Positions 1 through 12,141 of a DNA stretch of 64,000 bases are shown in pieces; within the stretch, counting starts at the first letter, position 1, and every line of letters begins with the position of its first letter. The notes below the pieces were generated by a model. It ran no database searches. It saw only the letters and a list, made by a program, of their open reading frames with translations, and was not told where the DNA came from. The stretch comes from Mesostigma viride (taxonomy: Eukaryota; Streptophyta; Mesostigmatophyceae; Mesostigmatales; Mesostigmataceae): contig RPFO01000026.1 of the NCBI GenBank assembly GCA_009746045.1, forward strand, positions 2,416,047-2,480,046, given 5' to 3'. A program made the position numbers and the translations under genes.

Positions 1-107
1 CGATGCCAACCGATCCTAACAGTCTCGGCCCTTGTTCCCAGGTTGTGATCTTGGGCTTGATGGCATGGTAGTACATCTACAAGACTCGGTGAAAGGCGTA
101 GACATCA

Positions 108-152
108 TCTGCTTCTATCTCGCTGCACACTTTGTACGTCTCGAATAGTACC
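108..152 (-). repeat. Exon-edge echo of the coiled-coil gene's last visible exon
   Basis: On the minus strand this repeats the last ~30 coding bases (ETYKVRSEMEA, here FETYKVCSEIEA) of the exon ending at 218. It lies about 70 bp downstream of the real 5' splice site. It is a diverged copy rather than a second exon, since its donor has decayed. Confidence 0.6.
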
Positions 153-217
153 AGCAGCTGCACCCACCAAAATTGCGCAAGCATCAATAGTCACCAAACA
201 TTAGAGCACCCACCCAC

Positions 218-3200
218 CTGCTTCCATCTCGCTGCGCACTTTGTACGTCTCGTACTGCACCAGCACCTCCGACTCCTCCGCCACCGTGCCCAGCTGGCGC
301 CGCAGCTCCGCGTTCTCCGCCTCCATCTCCCGCAGACGGCGCTCGAGAGCAGTGCTCAACTCCACCGCGACCTGGCACAGTGGGAGAAGGTCATGGGATT
401 TTAAAATCTAAGGGTAAGGGCGCGTGGCCACATCCGGTACCGCGTGCCCTCCCAGGTTGGCCACGACCGACTACGCCGGTGCGCCGGCTGCCAAAGTACG
501 GCTGCGATTCATGCAACAAGACATGGAGGACTTGAATGGGTGGTGGGGAAGGGGCCTGGGGCGTTGATGGTGCCACGGCATGATGTAGACTGTGGCTTGC
601 GACTCTGCTCAGCAGGCACCCGGTACAGGGGATGATGATTGACACTGTGGCTTCATGATCCCCATTGTGGCGTATCTAAATGTGCCGTCATCTAAATTTG
701 CCTTCAACTGCCATCTTGAACAGTTGCAGAGGCCTCCGATATGGGGGTTGCTGACCCTGAGCTCGATCGATGGGCCTAGTCAGAGGATGATTATTGTCCC
801 GGAGCAACTGGCACTGCAAGGGGGTTCTTGGAAGGTGTGCGAGACATTCATCACCGCCTGAAGGGATGCCACTTGGGCGGCATCGTAAGGTGTCGCACGA
901 ACTAGCGCATGCTTTCACCGCCGACGCTCCCATCCTTTCCCCAGCCCGATCCCACAACCTGCTCCCACCCTCCGAGTTCCCCTTGCTGTTATCGCAGCCA
1001 TGTTCTAGTATACCTCAAGCATGGAGCGCAAAGGGCCGATCATCAGGCTGGCAGGGCCACTACCGGAATGCATTCCGGGTAATGTACTTATGACGTGTGA
1101 GGTGGACCAGCCAGCGGTGAATGGGTCCTTTGCTGTTACCCCCCAAGGCCTTGGGGGACTGGCCCCAAGCAAACCGAGGCATTATCAATAGAAAATAGAT
1201 TAGGATGAATGTATGCTTCCAGTCACCTGGCTGTGACTACCACCACCATCTCGCTGCCTGGCCATCGCAGACCAATGCCCTGTGACGCACCTCTGCATGT
1301 GATTTGTTGAGGGAGTGCTCGCCCCCCGGGCTCTCCCTGTTGCCTCGCTGGTGCGGAGCTGGACTGGTGCCTGCATCCTCAACATCATCATCGAGAGAGA
1401 GGCAAGAATGAGGCGATGTTATATGCACTTTACTGTATCTATAGTACTATATATATAGTAGAGAAAGTTAGTCCTATGCAGTGTATCTATAGTACTGTAT
1501 ATATAGTAGAACATGTTAGTCCTATGCAGTGTATCGATAGTACCGTATATATAGTAGAACATGTAAGTCCTATGCAGTGATATGGCTGGCTGGGGAAGGC
1601 AGAGATATGTATTTGTATTATTATGTGAGACACCGCTCATGCCTTTCCCAAGACCATACAAGATGAACACAGAATCCAAGAGGCTGTGTTGAGACTGTCG
1701 TGAGATGACACGATCCAAGAGGCTGCGTTGAGAGGGGCGTGAGACGACACGATCCAAGACGCTGCGTTGAGACGGGCGTGAGACGACACGATCCAAGAGG
1801 CTGCGTTGAGACGGGCGTGAGACCACACGATCCAAGAGGCTGCGTTGAGACTAGCGTGAGACGACATGATGACGATGCTATGACTACGCAGCTTATAGAT
1901 AGAGAAAACCTGACGTTAGACAGTAAAGCATCTCTCATTATAGTACAAGAACTCACCGGCATTCCACGTGGCTGCCCGCTGGGGTTGGGCCGTGCGGTTC
2001 ACCTCTGCTTGCCGCGCCATCTCCTCTTGGTGCCTGCGTGACGGGGGCCATGTAACACAGCAAAGCATCGTCACTGCGGTAATTGGATCTGCAATCACTA
2101 ACTCGGCACAGACCTCGTGGGGCTTACAAACTGGATCTCAGCTACAGGCAACGTTACCAGCCGGCCATGTTACGCTCGGCCAGCCACTGGATGTAGGCAA
2201 CAAAAACAGCCGGCAATATGGGCGCTGCCTTTCCTCACTCTGGCATTTCGCTCGATGCAATCATACAAATAGTCTCATAGGGATAAAAAAGAGGGTTATA
2301 ATATGGTCGGGGTTGGGGGTTGGGGGCAGGGGTGTCCTGAAGTCCCATGAGAGGGATGGCATTTGTGTGTGGGGGGGAATGCGGTTCAACCTTTACCAGG
2401 AAGTGGAGCCCGGTATCCCCGCAACCAGGAGTCGTGCATGTTCTCTCGCATGGCCTTGTCCAGTCTGTCTGTGGACAACCCATTAATAGCTTAGTGAGGC
2501 CACCGCTGTGGGTGCCCACTGTAGTGACCACGATGTGCCCACTATAGTGACCGGGAGGGTGCCCACTTGCTGCGGTCTTTTTCCCTCTTTCGAAGGGGTC
2601 GTCTTGCGATCATGTTGATGCCAGCACTTATAAAAGGGAACGGCACGCAGGGGGATGCCAACACTGATGACTGATGCTTCCCACAAGCAGGCACGCCTAG
2701 AGCAGACACCGCTCTCACGCATATAGCATGCTTCCCTCTCACTCATATAGCATGAAAGTCATGGTGTATATATGCCTGCGATAATGCGCTCCCTCTCACT
2801 AATCTCACGAAAACATGGAACATTTAGACATGTGGGCTGCCTCCCACCCTTCGGCACAGACTGGAGATACCTGCGGGCGATGCGCTCTTTCTCCTTCATG
2901 TGGTTGAGCTGGATGCGGCTCAGCAGCTGCTGGTACCAGGTGCCGCCCAGAGGGCCACTCCCCCCCAGGGTCCCCAGGACTATCGGCGGGGAGTACGGCA
3001 CGCTTGCTGTGGGGCCGTGCTGGTGCCGAGGATCCGTGCCCGGCGTCCACGCGGCAGCGTCAGACGAGCGCGCAGTACCGGCCTCTGTCCCTTGAGCAGG
3101 GGCAAGCCAGGGAGGGGGAAATGATCAAATAGTTAAATGGTCGATGTTAATGGCACTAATGGGGCACGTGAGGCCTGCACTCTGCACTCTGCAGCCATCA

Positions 3201-6200
3201 ATGTTAGGGTTAATGCTCCGCGACTCCCCAACAAGACTACGTGACTAATTAATTAATTAATATTTATTTATTAATCAAGGCTAATGGGACAAATGGGGCA
3301 CATGGAGGGCAGCAGCCATGGGTCCCACGGGTATGGCATCACCGTGACCAATGACAGCCGCTACACCGTGGTGCAGAGTGCACCATTCGAGCCACGCAGC
3401 TTTTTGCTAGTCGACGGCGGGATGATTGAGCAAGTCTCCAAATCGTTGCCACGAGGGAACACGCATGCCCGCGGGCAAATTTACACTTGTCAAGAAGCCA
3501 TGCACTTGACATTCCCATGGATGGGCACCTTGGCTGCAGCGCACACAATTTCATGCCACCTATGGGAATGGCAGCGAAGGGCGGGAGAAAAGCACGTACC
3601 GCCTATGGACTTGGACGCCTGGTACGGAGACGGCTTGCTGAGTCCATCCCCTTGGAGGGGGGATAGGGCGGGGGTCAAGGGGGTGGCTGGCTGGCGTTGG
3701 TCGCGCCGTTGGGAGTGGGAGCTCTGCTTGGCATCGTGCTGGCAAACGCAGAAAGGGGCGCGCACCACATCCGGCCAAAGATCCAAGCATGTGTCATGCT
3801 TGGTCTCGTGCTCACAAAAGGGAGCCATGGAAAGTTTATGCATCTCACTTCGGGTCGAGATGCACGAATGTGCCTCAGCCCTCACCTCAGCACACGTTAC
3901 CAAAGACACCAGCAGCAGCCCATCAGCCCCCACAACCATGAACTGTTGCATGCTCACAGAAATAGAGACAAGTCTTCAGCGTGCTGCCCCCTGACTTGAG
4001 AACACAAGCTTAACGGTTTGACAGCTGAATAGCTTAATAGAAGTAGTTGAATGGCCTCCTAGCTTAATGGCTAAATGGCTTGGCAAGGTAATTATCCTTA
4101 CTTGTAGCCTACAACACCGAGTGTGAACAACACTGTCTATGGAATCAGCACTGTTGTCCGTGCAAGATTGGACGGTTGAGCTAACAGCTGCATTGATAGC
4201 TAACTGCTGCTACAGAGTAGATGGAAGGTCGAGCTATCAGCTGCACTAACAAACCTAACTAGCTGTGCTAACCATGCCGTACCTCCTCACACAGCTCCGA
4301 CAGCTCGTTGCGATGGCGCAGCTCTAGCATCTGCACCGCCTCTGTGTACCTGGGCATCATGGGCGGGGGATGAGGGCAACATGGTTTGCCACTTGCCAGC
4401 AGTCAGCCCAGAAGACAATAGCCAAGAAGCAGCCAAGAAGCAGCCAAGAAGCAGCCAAGAAGCAGCCAAGAAGCAGCCAAGAAGCAGCCAAGAAGCAGCC
4501 AAGAAGCAGCCAAGAAGCAGCCAAGAAGCAGCCAAGAAGCAGCCAAGAGGCAGCCAAGAAGCAGCCAAGAAGCAGCCAAGAAGCAGCCAAGAGGCAGCCA
4601 AGAAGCAGCCAAGAAGCAGCCAAGAAGCAGCCAAGAGGCAGCCAAGAAGCAGCCAAGAAGCAGCCAAGAAGCAGCCAAGAGACAGGGGCCATGAGTCACG
4701 AACCCTTCAGTGACATGAAACCAAAGACATTTGAAGGTTAGAATTTTGAAGGAAAGAATTTCGAAAACTGCATGGCGAGACCAGAAGCTCGTATGGCGTT
4801 ACCAAACGGCTTCAACGTCTCCCGTCTCCTAGGGTTGGGGTGCCACCAATTGCCCCCTCTCTGAGCCTGTCCAACACACGCGCGATGAATCCAATCAGAA
4901 ACTTGCCCCCGCTCATATCAACTTTGCAACTTTTCCCCACCCACCCACCCCCGTTCCTTCCCCCTTCCGGCGCCCTCCCCCCCCTCCTTCCCGGCCCCTA
5001 CATCCATCCCACCCGGATGCCCACACGCAATTCGAGAACAGTGAATCCCACCACACGCGCATGGCCAGATCTTTGGGCCGGTGGTGAGTCAGCGTTACTC
5101 TTGAAAAGATGTGAGGCGACATCAAAGAGCCAGTGACGCGTGCCAGCATCACATGGTTCGTGAGTACTCTTGACAGGATATGAGGCGACATCAAAGAGTC
5201 AGTGATGTGTGCCAGCATCAAAGAGTCATTGACGTGTGCCAGCATAAAAGAGCCAGTGATGTGCGCCAGCATCAAAAAGACAGTGGCATGTGCCAGCATC
5301 AAGTGGTGGCACAAATGGGTACCCACCTGTCCCTCATCTGCTCCAGGTGGGTGGTCAGCGCCTGCTCGTGTGCCTGCATCGCGTCCAGCTTGGCTTGCAC
5401 CGCCTGCGTTACGGGGAGCACCCAGGCCATAGGCAACATGACAGGTTCTTGCCGTGGGATGTTCGTAAAAAAAATGACGCAATTCTTGAAACATTACCCC
5501 CCGCAGGAAAATCACCCACAGTTAATCGCCCACGATTTTTTGCTTCCCGAATGCGGTCGATCACCACACCCTCCCTACGCTGCCGCAATAACTATCACCA
5601 ACAGAACGTGGTGACTTGTGACGTGAAGCATGGCTGCACGAGCCGCCTCGCCCAAGAGGCCTAAGAGGCGGCCTTGTGCGGCCTACTTGCAGGCCACACA
5701 TGTGGAGCATTTTGATACAGGCCCGAGCCAGACAATGGAAGAGGAGCCGCCCGCCGCAAGCACAAGTGGAGTGGTAAGACATACAAGTGGCCACACACAC
5801 ACACACTAATTCCACACACACCACATGCCACCCACCTTGAGCTCCTCCGTTGCTTTCTCACGGGCGCTCCGCTCCGACTGGGCCAGCGCCCGGGCGTCTT
5901 CCAGCTCCTTTCCTTTGGCATCCAGCTCACGAGCCAGCTTGCTGCTGCCGTTGGCCACCTGCTCCTGCGACTCTTGCAGCCGCTTCAACTCGAGGGAGAC
6001 GCCTGTGGGGAGGGGATGCGGGGGTATCGTGCATGGCAGAGAGGAAACTTTGAGAAAAGGGACTTTTCCGTTGTCAATTTTTTTTTTGGGGGGGGGGGAG
6101 CTTGTAGCCACGTGGCCACATGGCCAATGAAACAATGTCGTGCCCCGTGTGTGGCATGCGTGGCATCAGTCTCAACAAACTTGTTTCTAGACCGGCGCCA

Positions 6201-9200
6201 CATGCGAAGCAAGAAATACATGCAGCCACTGGAGTGGATGAGCTACGCGGAGACAAACTGAGTAGAGACTGAGGTCTGAACGAGGACAGGGAGATAGAAT
6301 AGACTGCATGTGTGCTCCTAACAGAACGGCTTGCCTTGCTTGGTGGCTACGATTGAGGTCCATCAGAGGACCATTGGAGATAGAAATTTAAGGTATGCCT
6401 GGTTCTCATGAGTCTACGTGCCTTCCAGGCGCTGCGTCGCTTGGGACAGCTCTTGTTGTAGCCTTGCCTCGCTTTCCTTTGCACGCGACAGCCGCGCTTG
6501 CAACGCTCGCTTCTCCCCCTGCCACATGTCCCACGCCGCAGCACCCTCCTGCGCGCAAGCATGCGATTGATGGATTCCAGGAGCACCGTACGGGTGAGCG
6601 TGGGGATACCATGGTGAGAAAGAATCGGCACACATGAAAATCCATGCAGAGCGGATCCTGCCGAATGGATGCGCCATGGGAATGTGTGAAAGAGGCGTAG
6701 CCATGATCAAGAAGAGAACAGTTTTGGTCTTCGGGTAACATCAATGAGGAAACCAGCGCAGACAACCAACGTGTTCAGTCAGCAAAGGATACAAGTATAA
6801 ACGCAGATAGGCAGGCGGATAACGGTTGTCTGCATTGGAGGGTACAGCCCATGATGGCACCTGACAACACACCATACACCGCATAAAAGATGAAAACAAG
6901 CCAACGAACCGCATGGGCAAACGCCAAAAAAATGTCTCATGGCCTGGATCTGGTTCTGCTGGATCTGGTTCACAACTGGCGTGTTTATGTGGGAGTGCCA
7001 GGGTCGCAACCGGCAACTTCCTGGGCTGACGCTAGCTGCTGGGGCAAGCATGGGGGAAATGTCTGACTGACAGAAGCAGAACGGCGGCAGAGACCTGCCT
7101 TTCCGCTTGGTTCATGAGGGAGAGATGCCATGGGAAGCTAAAGGAGAAGCCGCGTGGCCATGCACGGCAAAGGGAGGTGGTGGTGGCTTTGAAACTATAC
7201 TTGGAGAGACGAGATGAGTCTGGACCCACATTAATTATCTAATTAAGTTGGACTTCATCATCTAATTAACTTTAACAGGCAAGGGCCAGCTCCTTACCAT
7301 GGGAACAAACAAGGGCTGACATAGCTCACCAGCCCCTCCCGAAACAGACTGCTGCCGTCATCCTCCCACGTATCCGAGAGCAGCGCCGTGCCGTCTGCAC
7401 CTGCCACATCACCACCACCGTCGACTCTGGCCTTGAGGTGGTTGGTAGCCTGCACGGGCTGCCGCATCAGCCGCTGGAATTGGGCCTCTGAATGAACGAG
7501 GTGGATGAGCAGTGCATGCCAAGCATCCATAATATAGAAGAAAAGAGAGTCGTGATGAGGATTTGCAGAACCAGTCTGTGGGGAGAGCGGCCAGCAGAGG
7601 AGGTCATGTCAGGCAGACGGCATATTCCTCGTAGACCAGGAACACCAAGACCCCACGAGGCCAGCTGGGGGTCGCTCTGGGGTGTGTGCCAAAGAGCAAG
7701 GCTGACACAGTAAACCATAGGGGTGAGGCAGGAAGGTAGGCAGGAGTGGCGCAGGGGGTGCCCAGCCAAAAAGGCTACCCTGATTAGCACGGGTCGCCCC
7801 AGCGCTTGCTGTTAGGTTTCCATGATGCATTTGGTAATTGTGATTGCAATTGCATTATAACCATGTAGTGCCCCTGCAAATGCCCACAGAGCTCCCTAGG
7901 GACCACCACAGCGCACATTTAGGGGCCACGGCATGTAGGGACTGCCAGGATGCATATAACATGTCTTATACCTATAGACTGCCATAGTGCACATACGGTG
8001 ACCAAAACTATAGTGCCACCACGCACGCATTTGTGGGCTGCTTACACTGCACCAATACCCACGTGCCACCACTGCCCCTATCTACCTATACTGTGCACGC
8101 ACTGTGCATGCACCCATGGACGACAGCGACGCCTACCTGGTGTCAACACCAATGCTCCGCGACCAACACTTTCACAATCCAACCCTTATACTTGCCTTGC
8201 AAGGCACTAGTATTCTGTACTAGACCCATTGGTCACGATACTGGTCACGACAACGCTTGGGCGGCTGCCTTACAAAGCCGCAGACGAAGCACCCACCCAG
8301 GGACTGCCGTAATGTCTGTTCTGTGCCCATACCTGGCAATTCACTGCGACAAAAGCACACACTGGACTGGACTGCCACCATGACTGTACTCTGTGCGCAC
8401 CTCATAAATGCCAGCCTCTGCCAGCACGCACGCACCGATGGACTGCCACTGTGTGTCGTCTGCCAGCACATGCGCGTGCTTGCCCCGCAGCACAGCCGCC
8501 AGCTGGCGCGCGTGCCGCTCCATCTCATCCGCTTGTGCTTGCGTCTGCGTGAGCCGCGCGTCCAGCGCCGCGTGGCTGGCTCGCAGCCGCGCGTTGAGCG
8601 CTTGGATCAGGCGCTGCTCTTCTGCCGCCTGGTTGGCGGGTGAACGAGGGGAAAATACGGGGAGGGCGGTTGGGGGTGCAAAGGTGAGAAATACGGGGAG
8701 GGGGGGATGACCGGGGGGAGAACTACGTGAAAAAAGGGGAGAAGGAAGGCAGGAAGGCAGGAAGGACAGGGAGAAGAAAGGGGAGAAGTTAAGGAAGCAG
8801 GGGAGTAGTAAGGCTGGTGGGAGCGGGCGTGAGACGGGATGACACGACGGGGCACGAGGCAGTTACGATCCAACCGCTGATCTATTGCGGACTGCAAGGG
8901 CCAGCGGGATGCCAGGGGAAGGCAGCGGGGAGAAGTAAGGGTGAAGAGGGGGGGGGGGGGGGGGGCATAACGCGGGATAGACGAGGGGTGTAAGGCAGGG
9001 GTGTGCATCAGGCCATTACAAAAATGAAAACAAGTGGGATCTACCGTAAGACTTTCTCCATGCCACGATAAAGAGGCCACAGAACACAACACAACACAAC
9101 AGAGCCGTGCACAACTCTCTGTCGTCTGTCCTCCCCCCAGCCCCCTGCAATACGCCCTCCCCTCTCCCGGTAACGGCCACCACCGGTAGGCACCGAAGCC

Positions 9201-10977
9201 CCCCTGCACCGATGTTCAGGATTAACTGATGTTCAAGAAGTCACCTACTGGTTTCCCTTTACCTCCCAACTCGATGGACCAACACCTGATCTAACTGGCA
9301 GACTAGCCAACTACCTGTCAATCTCTGCTTAACCAATTACTGCCTAGACTTTTCACCCCCCTACTATGGAATTCCACCCCCCACTTATCTGCCTTGTAAC
9401 CACTCTCGGCGCACACACACGCACGCACACACAAATATATATATATATATATATATATAATTTTTTTTAAAACACACACACTCTCTCTCTCTGTCTCTCT
9501 CGGCACGCACTGGCTGGCAGCACGCCTTCTGCTCCGCCAGATTGAGCCTGTTGCCCAACTAGTATCCAGTACACAGGTCTAATAATTTATTATTTGACAT
9601 GGATGATAGCATACCTTCTGCTCCGCCAGCAGAAGCTTGTTGTCGCGGATTCCCTGCAGGCTGTGTAGCACGTCGTCGCGCCGGCCACACAGTGCGGCCA
9701 GCATGCGGTGGAGCAAGAGCAGGCGCTTGCGGGAAGTGGGGCCGCCTGCGCTTGCCTGGTGGGGCCAAGGGGCCAAGGGGATGAGGCGACAAGGGGACAA
9801 AGGGAGAAGGGGACAACGGCACAAGGGGACAGGGGGACGAGGGGACGAGGGGATGAGGGGCCAAGGGGACAAAGAGATAAGGGGCGGAGGGGCCGAGGGG
9901 GCGAGGGGCCGAGGGGCGGAGGGGCGGAGGGGCGGAGGGCCGAGGGGCCGATGGGCCGATGGGCCGATGGGCCGATGGGCCGATGGGCCGATGGGCCGAG
10001 GGGCCGAGGGGCCGAGGGGCCGAGGGGATGAGGGGGCGAGGGGACAAAGGGATGAGGGGACAAGCGAGGGGACAAAAGAGTGGACAAGAGAGAGGACAAA
10101 GAAAGGAGATGCAAGGGTATGCCAGTCGCCCATCCAATCCATACAACAGTGGTCCATCCACCCCGTAAGCATAGTTTACTAAAAAGATTCATTGAGAATG
10201 ATGAGCTATAGCCATGAGACCGGTCATGAAGCGTGAACTAGTAACAGCCCTATCAAGTTTACTATGTATTGGCTCACTCCATCCCAGACCACTTACCTGC
10301 ATCCCATGCAGGACCCGTCAGATGTCAATAGCCAGCGACCTGAACTGGTTTCGCGGTTGCTACAGTACGTCGGCACCAACTTCTGTTTCATGCGAAAACC
10401 CTAGGTTGCATCAACTGCCAAAGAAACTTTCTAGGGCGCGTCTTAAATGGCTTGCTATAGGGCATAAGAAGTCAGTTAAAAGAATAAGCTGCGTGAACTT
10501 AACTATTACTCTTCCCCTTCAAGACACGTATCGTGGCTTTTATTCATGCAACGGTTAACAATTACCCTGGACCTGTCACATTATTTTGGCGGTAGGAGTG
10601 CATGCCCAAAGCCGTCGACGAGGAAAGAAGGGTATGCTTACCGCCGGAGTAAACATGGACTCAATGTAATCAGACGGGTCTGTCAGGCCATCGTCTCGTG
10701 GTGTGAATTCTTGCGAGGGGCTGCTGCCGGATTCGGCATTGTTGTTCCCTTGCCGCTCCGGAAACGAGAAACTGTCGGTAGCCCAGTGCCCACGATCCTC
10801 TGGCCGCGAAGGATAACCATTTCCATTACGCGATCCACTGGAAGTCGACGAGCTGTCCCGCTTATCTCCTAGCCAAGGGGACGCGGACTCGGAGTGGATG
10901 TCGGAATAGCTGGGCATCCACGGATATTCCCCATTGAAACTTTTGTGATGGTTAACATGAGCGAATTCTGAATTCAT
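218..10977 (-). CDS. Multi-exon coiled-coil protein of unknown function (3' end beyond window)
   Basis: I do not recognise the family. Twelve exons can be placed. Phase-consistent from the ATG at 10977: 10977-10642, 9755-9615, 8628-8436, 7487-7330, 6548-6422, 6002-5836, 5403-5327, 4349-4283 (422 codons). Then about 3090-2871 (acceptor unsure), 2033-1957, 1363-1291 and 371-218; phase breaks before the third-last-but-one (3090-2871) and before the last exon, so at least one small exon is missing. The first exon is Ser/Gly/Asn-rich and probably disordered. Most later exons are Glu/Gln/Arg/Leu/Ala-rich heptad-like helices, for example ALTTHLEQMRDR and AENAELRRQLG. This indicates a long coiled coil, perhaps a structural or tethering protein, but no catalytic motif is visible. 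The donor at 6421 is GC rather than GT, required by phase. Introns carry several minisatellites. The exon pattern is well supported; the product name is not. Confidence 0.7.
1420..1580. repeat. Minisatellite, about 58 bp x 3
   Basis: Three tandem units each contain an AT-rich palindrome-like core (CTATAGTACTATATATATAG) followed by a GTCCTATGCAGTG segment. It lies in an intron of the coiled-coil gene. Confidence 0.8.
1672..1866. repeat. Minisatellite, about 39 bp x 5
   Basis: Five tandem copies of a unit containing GATCCAAGAGGCTGCGTTGA and GACGGGCGTGAGACGACAC. It is intronic in the coiled-coil gene. Open frames through it are repeat artefacts. Confidence 0.85.
4424..4682. repeat. 11-bp minisatellite (AGCCAAGAAGC)n
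   Basis: About 23 near-perfect 11-bp units; the only variation is GAAGC versus GAGGC. Because 11 is not a multiple of three and the unit lacks stops, all frames stay open, giving spurious repetitive peptides. It lies in the intron just upstream (minus sense) of the exon at 4349-4283. Confidence 0.9.
5095..5312. repeat. Minisatellite, about 27 bp, GTGCCAGCATCAAAGAGTCA type
   Basis: At least six degenerate copies of a unit reading roughly CAGTGATGTGTGCCAGCATC. It ends next to the 5' splice site of the exon 5403-5327. Intronic. Confidence 0.75.
9409..9459. repeat. Dinucleotide repeats (AC)n then (TA)n
   Basis: An alternating CA/CG stretch is followed by about 12 TA units and a T/A-rich stretch. 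Intronic in the coiled-coil gene. Confidence 0.9.
9762..10090. repeat. G-rich minisatellite of GGGGCC / GGGACAAG units
   Basis: Degenerate tandem units such as GGGGCCGAGGGGCC, GATGGGCCGATGGGCC and GGGGACAAGGG fill the intron directly upstream (minus sense) of the exon 9755-9615. Open frames on both strands are artefacts of the repeat. The G-run spacing could favour G-quadruplexes. Confidence 0.85.
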
Positions 10978-12141
10978 CTGGGCTCCACCGAGCTCGGCCC
11001 CACGCTTATCGCTTCTCCGTATTAAGGATTCCGCAGGCTATGTGCATTGTTCTAACTACATCATGTGGAAAATCATAGACGAAGAAGCAATTCACCTAGT
11101 TATGGCCATGACGAACTCGGTATTAATTCATGATTCAATTCATGATTCAAGTTTCGGTATTTTTTTCAATCAACGTTGGAGTCGGGAGATTGTTTGAAAT
11201 CCATGGACCAACAGCCATATTTGATATTCTACGTGGACAGTCGGATACGTAATGCTGGTCGCCCATGTTTAGAATGCCAGAAGTTTGTCGTCCGTGTTAC
11301 CTAAACCCACACTCCCAGTCTCCGACACTCGGCGTGTAATGACTACTGAGTAGGTAATCACTAGACGCTAATCAGTAATCACGTATGTACGTCATGCAGC
11401 TGCCTAATGCCTATGCCCGGGGGCCGGGCCCCCGGCTATTCCTCTGCTGTTCTTAGGGATTAGGTACCGGATTAAGAACTGGGGATTAGGAATTAGGCGT
11501 TAGGGATCAGGGATTAGGGAAGCTATTATTAGCAATTAGGTATTATTGACCAGGTGGGTTCAGTTTTATGTCAGTTCAATTCTGAGTGTTAGGTAACGAC
11601 GTAACATGATAATGGACTAACAATGGCAAGCTTTTCTCGCGAAATGCCGAAATCAGAAATGGCAGCCGAGGCCCAGAAACGTTACCGGGATGCATCACCG
11701 GGATGCATTATGTATGCAACGCATGTGCATTGTGCAACCGGGAAATATTAGACCAGCACGTGTTGTAGACCAACACGTCCGCCGGCCTGTTAAAGTAAAA
11801 ATTTATAGCGCACGTCCACGTGGGTATTTGACGCAAGTGGAAAGGCAAAGGACATGGAAAACTATCGTTACTAGCAAATTAAAACCACCACTTGCAATGC
11901 ATGACAAACTTAAGGCATCTCCGTGGAGAAGCAAAGAACGCAATAGTCGGGACAATAACACATATAGCAGTAACACAGTTGGTATCTTAAACCAGCGGGG
12001 GGATTATGTTCGCGCGAGATAGAGCAGCGGTATAGCTATTGCCATATTTTGTAAGAAAGCGTAGGCCAGCTTCTCGTTCCAGAAGGATAAATGCACCGTA
12101 TTGTCGACCATCCTCTACGATAATCTGATTGTGAAATTACA
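10978..12141. other. Intergenic region between the coiled-coil gene and ICMT
   Basis: This is probably a divergent promoter region, since the coiled-coil gene starts leftwards at 10977 and ICMT rightwards at 12142. At 11455-11545 it has an irregular run of GGATTAGG/GATTAGGGA words, loosely telomere-like. No gene or clear TATA box was seen. Confidence 0.5.

Noticed and set aside
4370-4741. Lys/Gln/Ser-rich repetitive proteins
   Set aside because: An 11-bp minisatellite gives the same peptide in every frame; intronic position in the coiled-coil gene.
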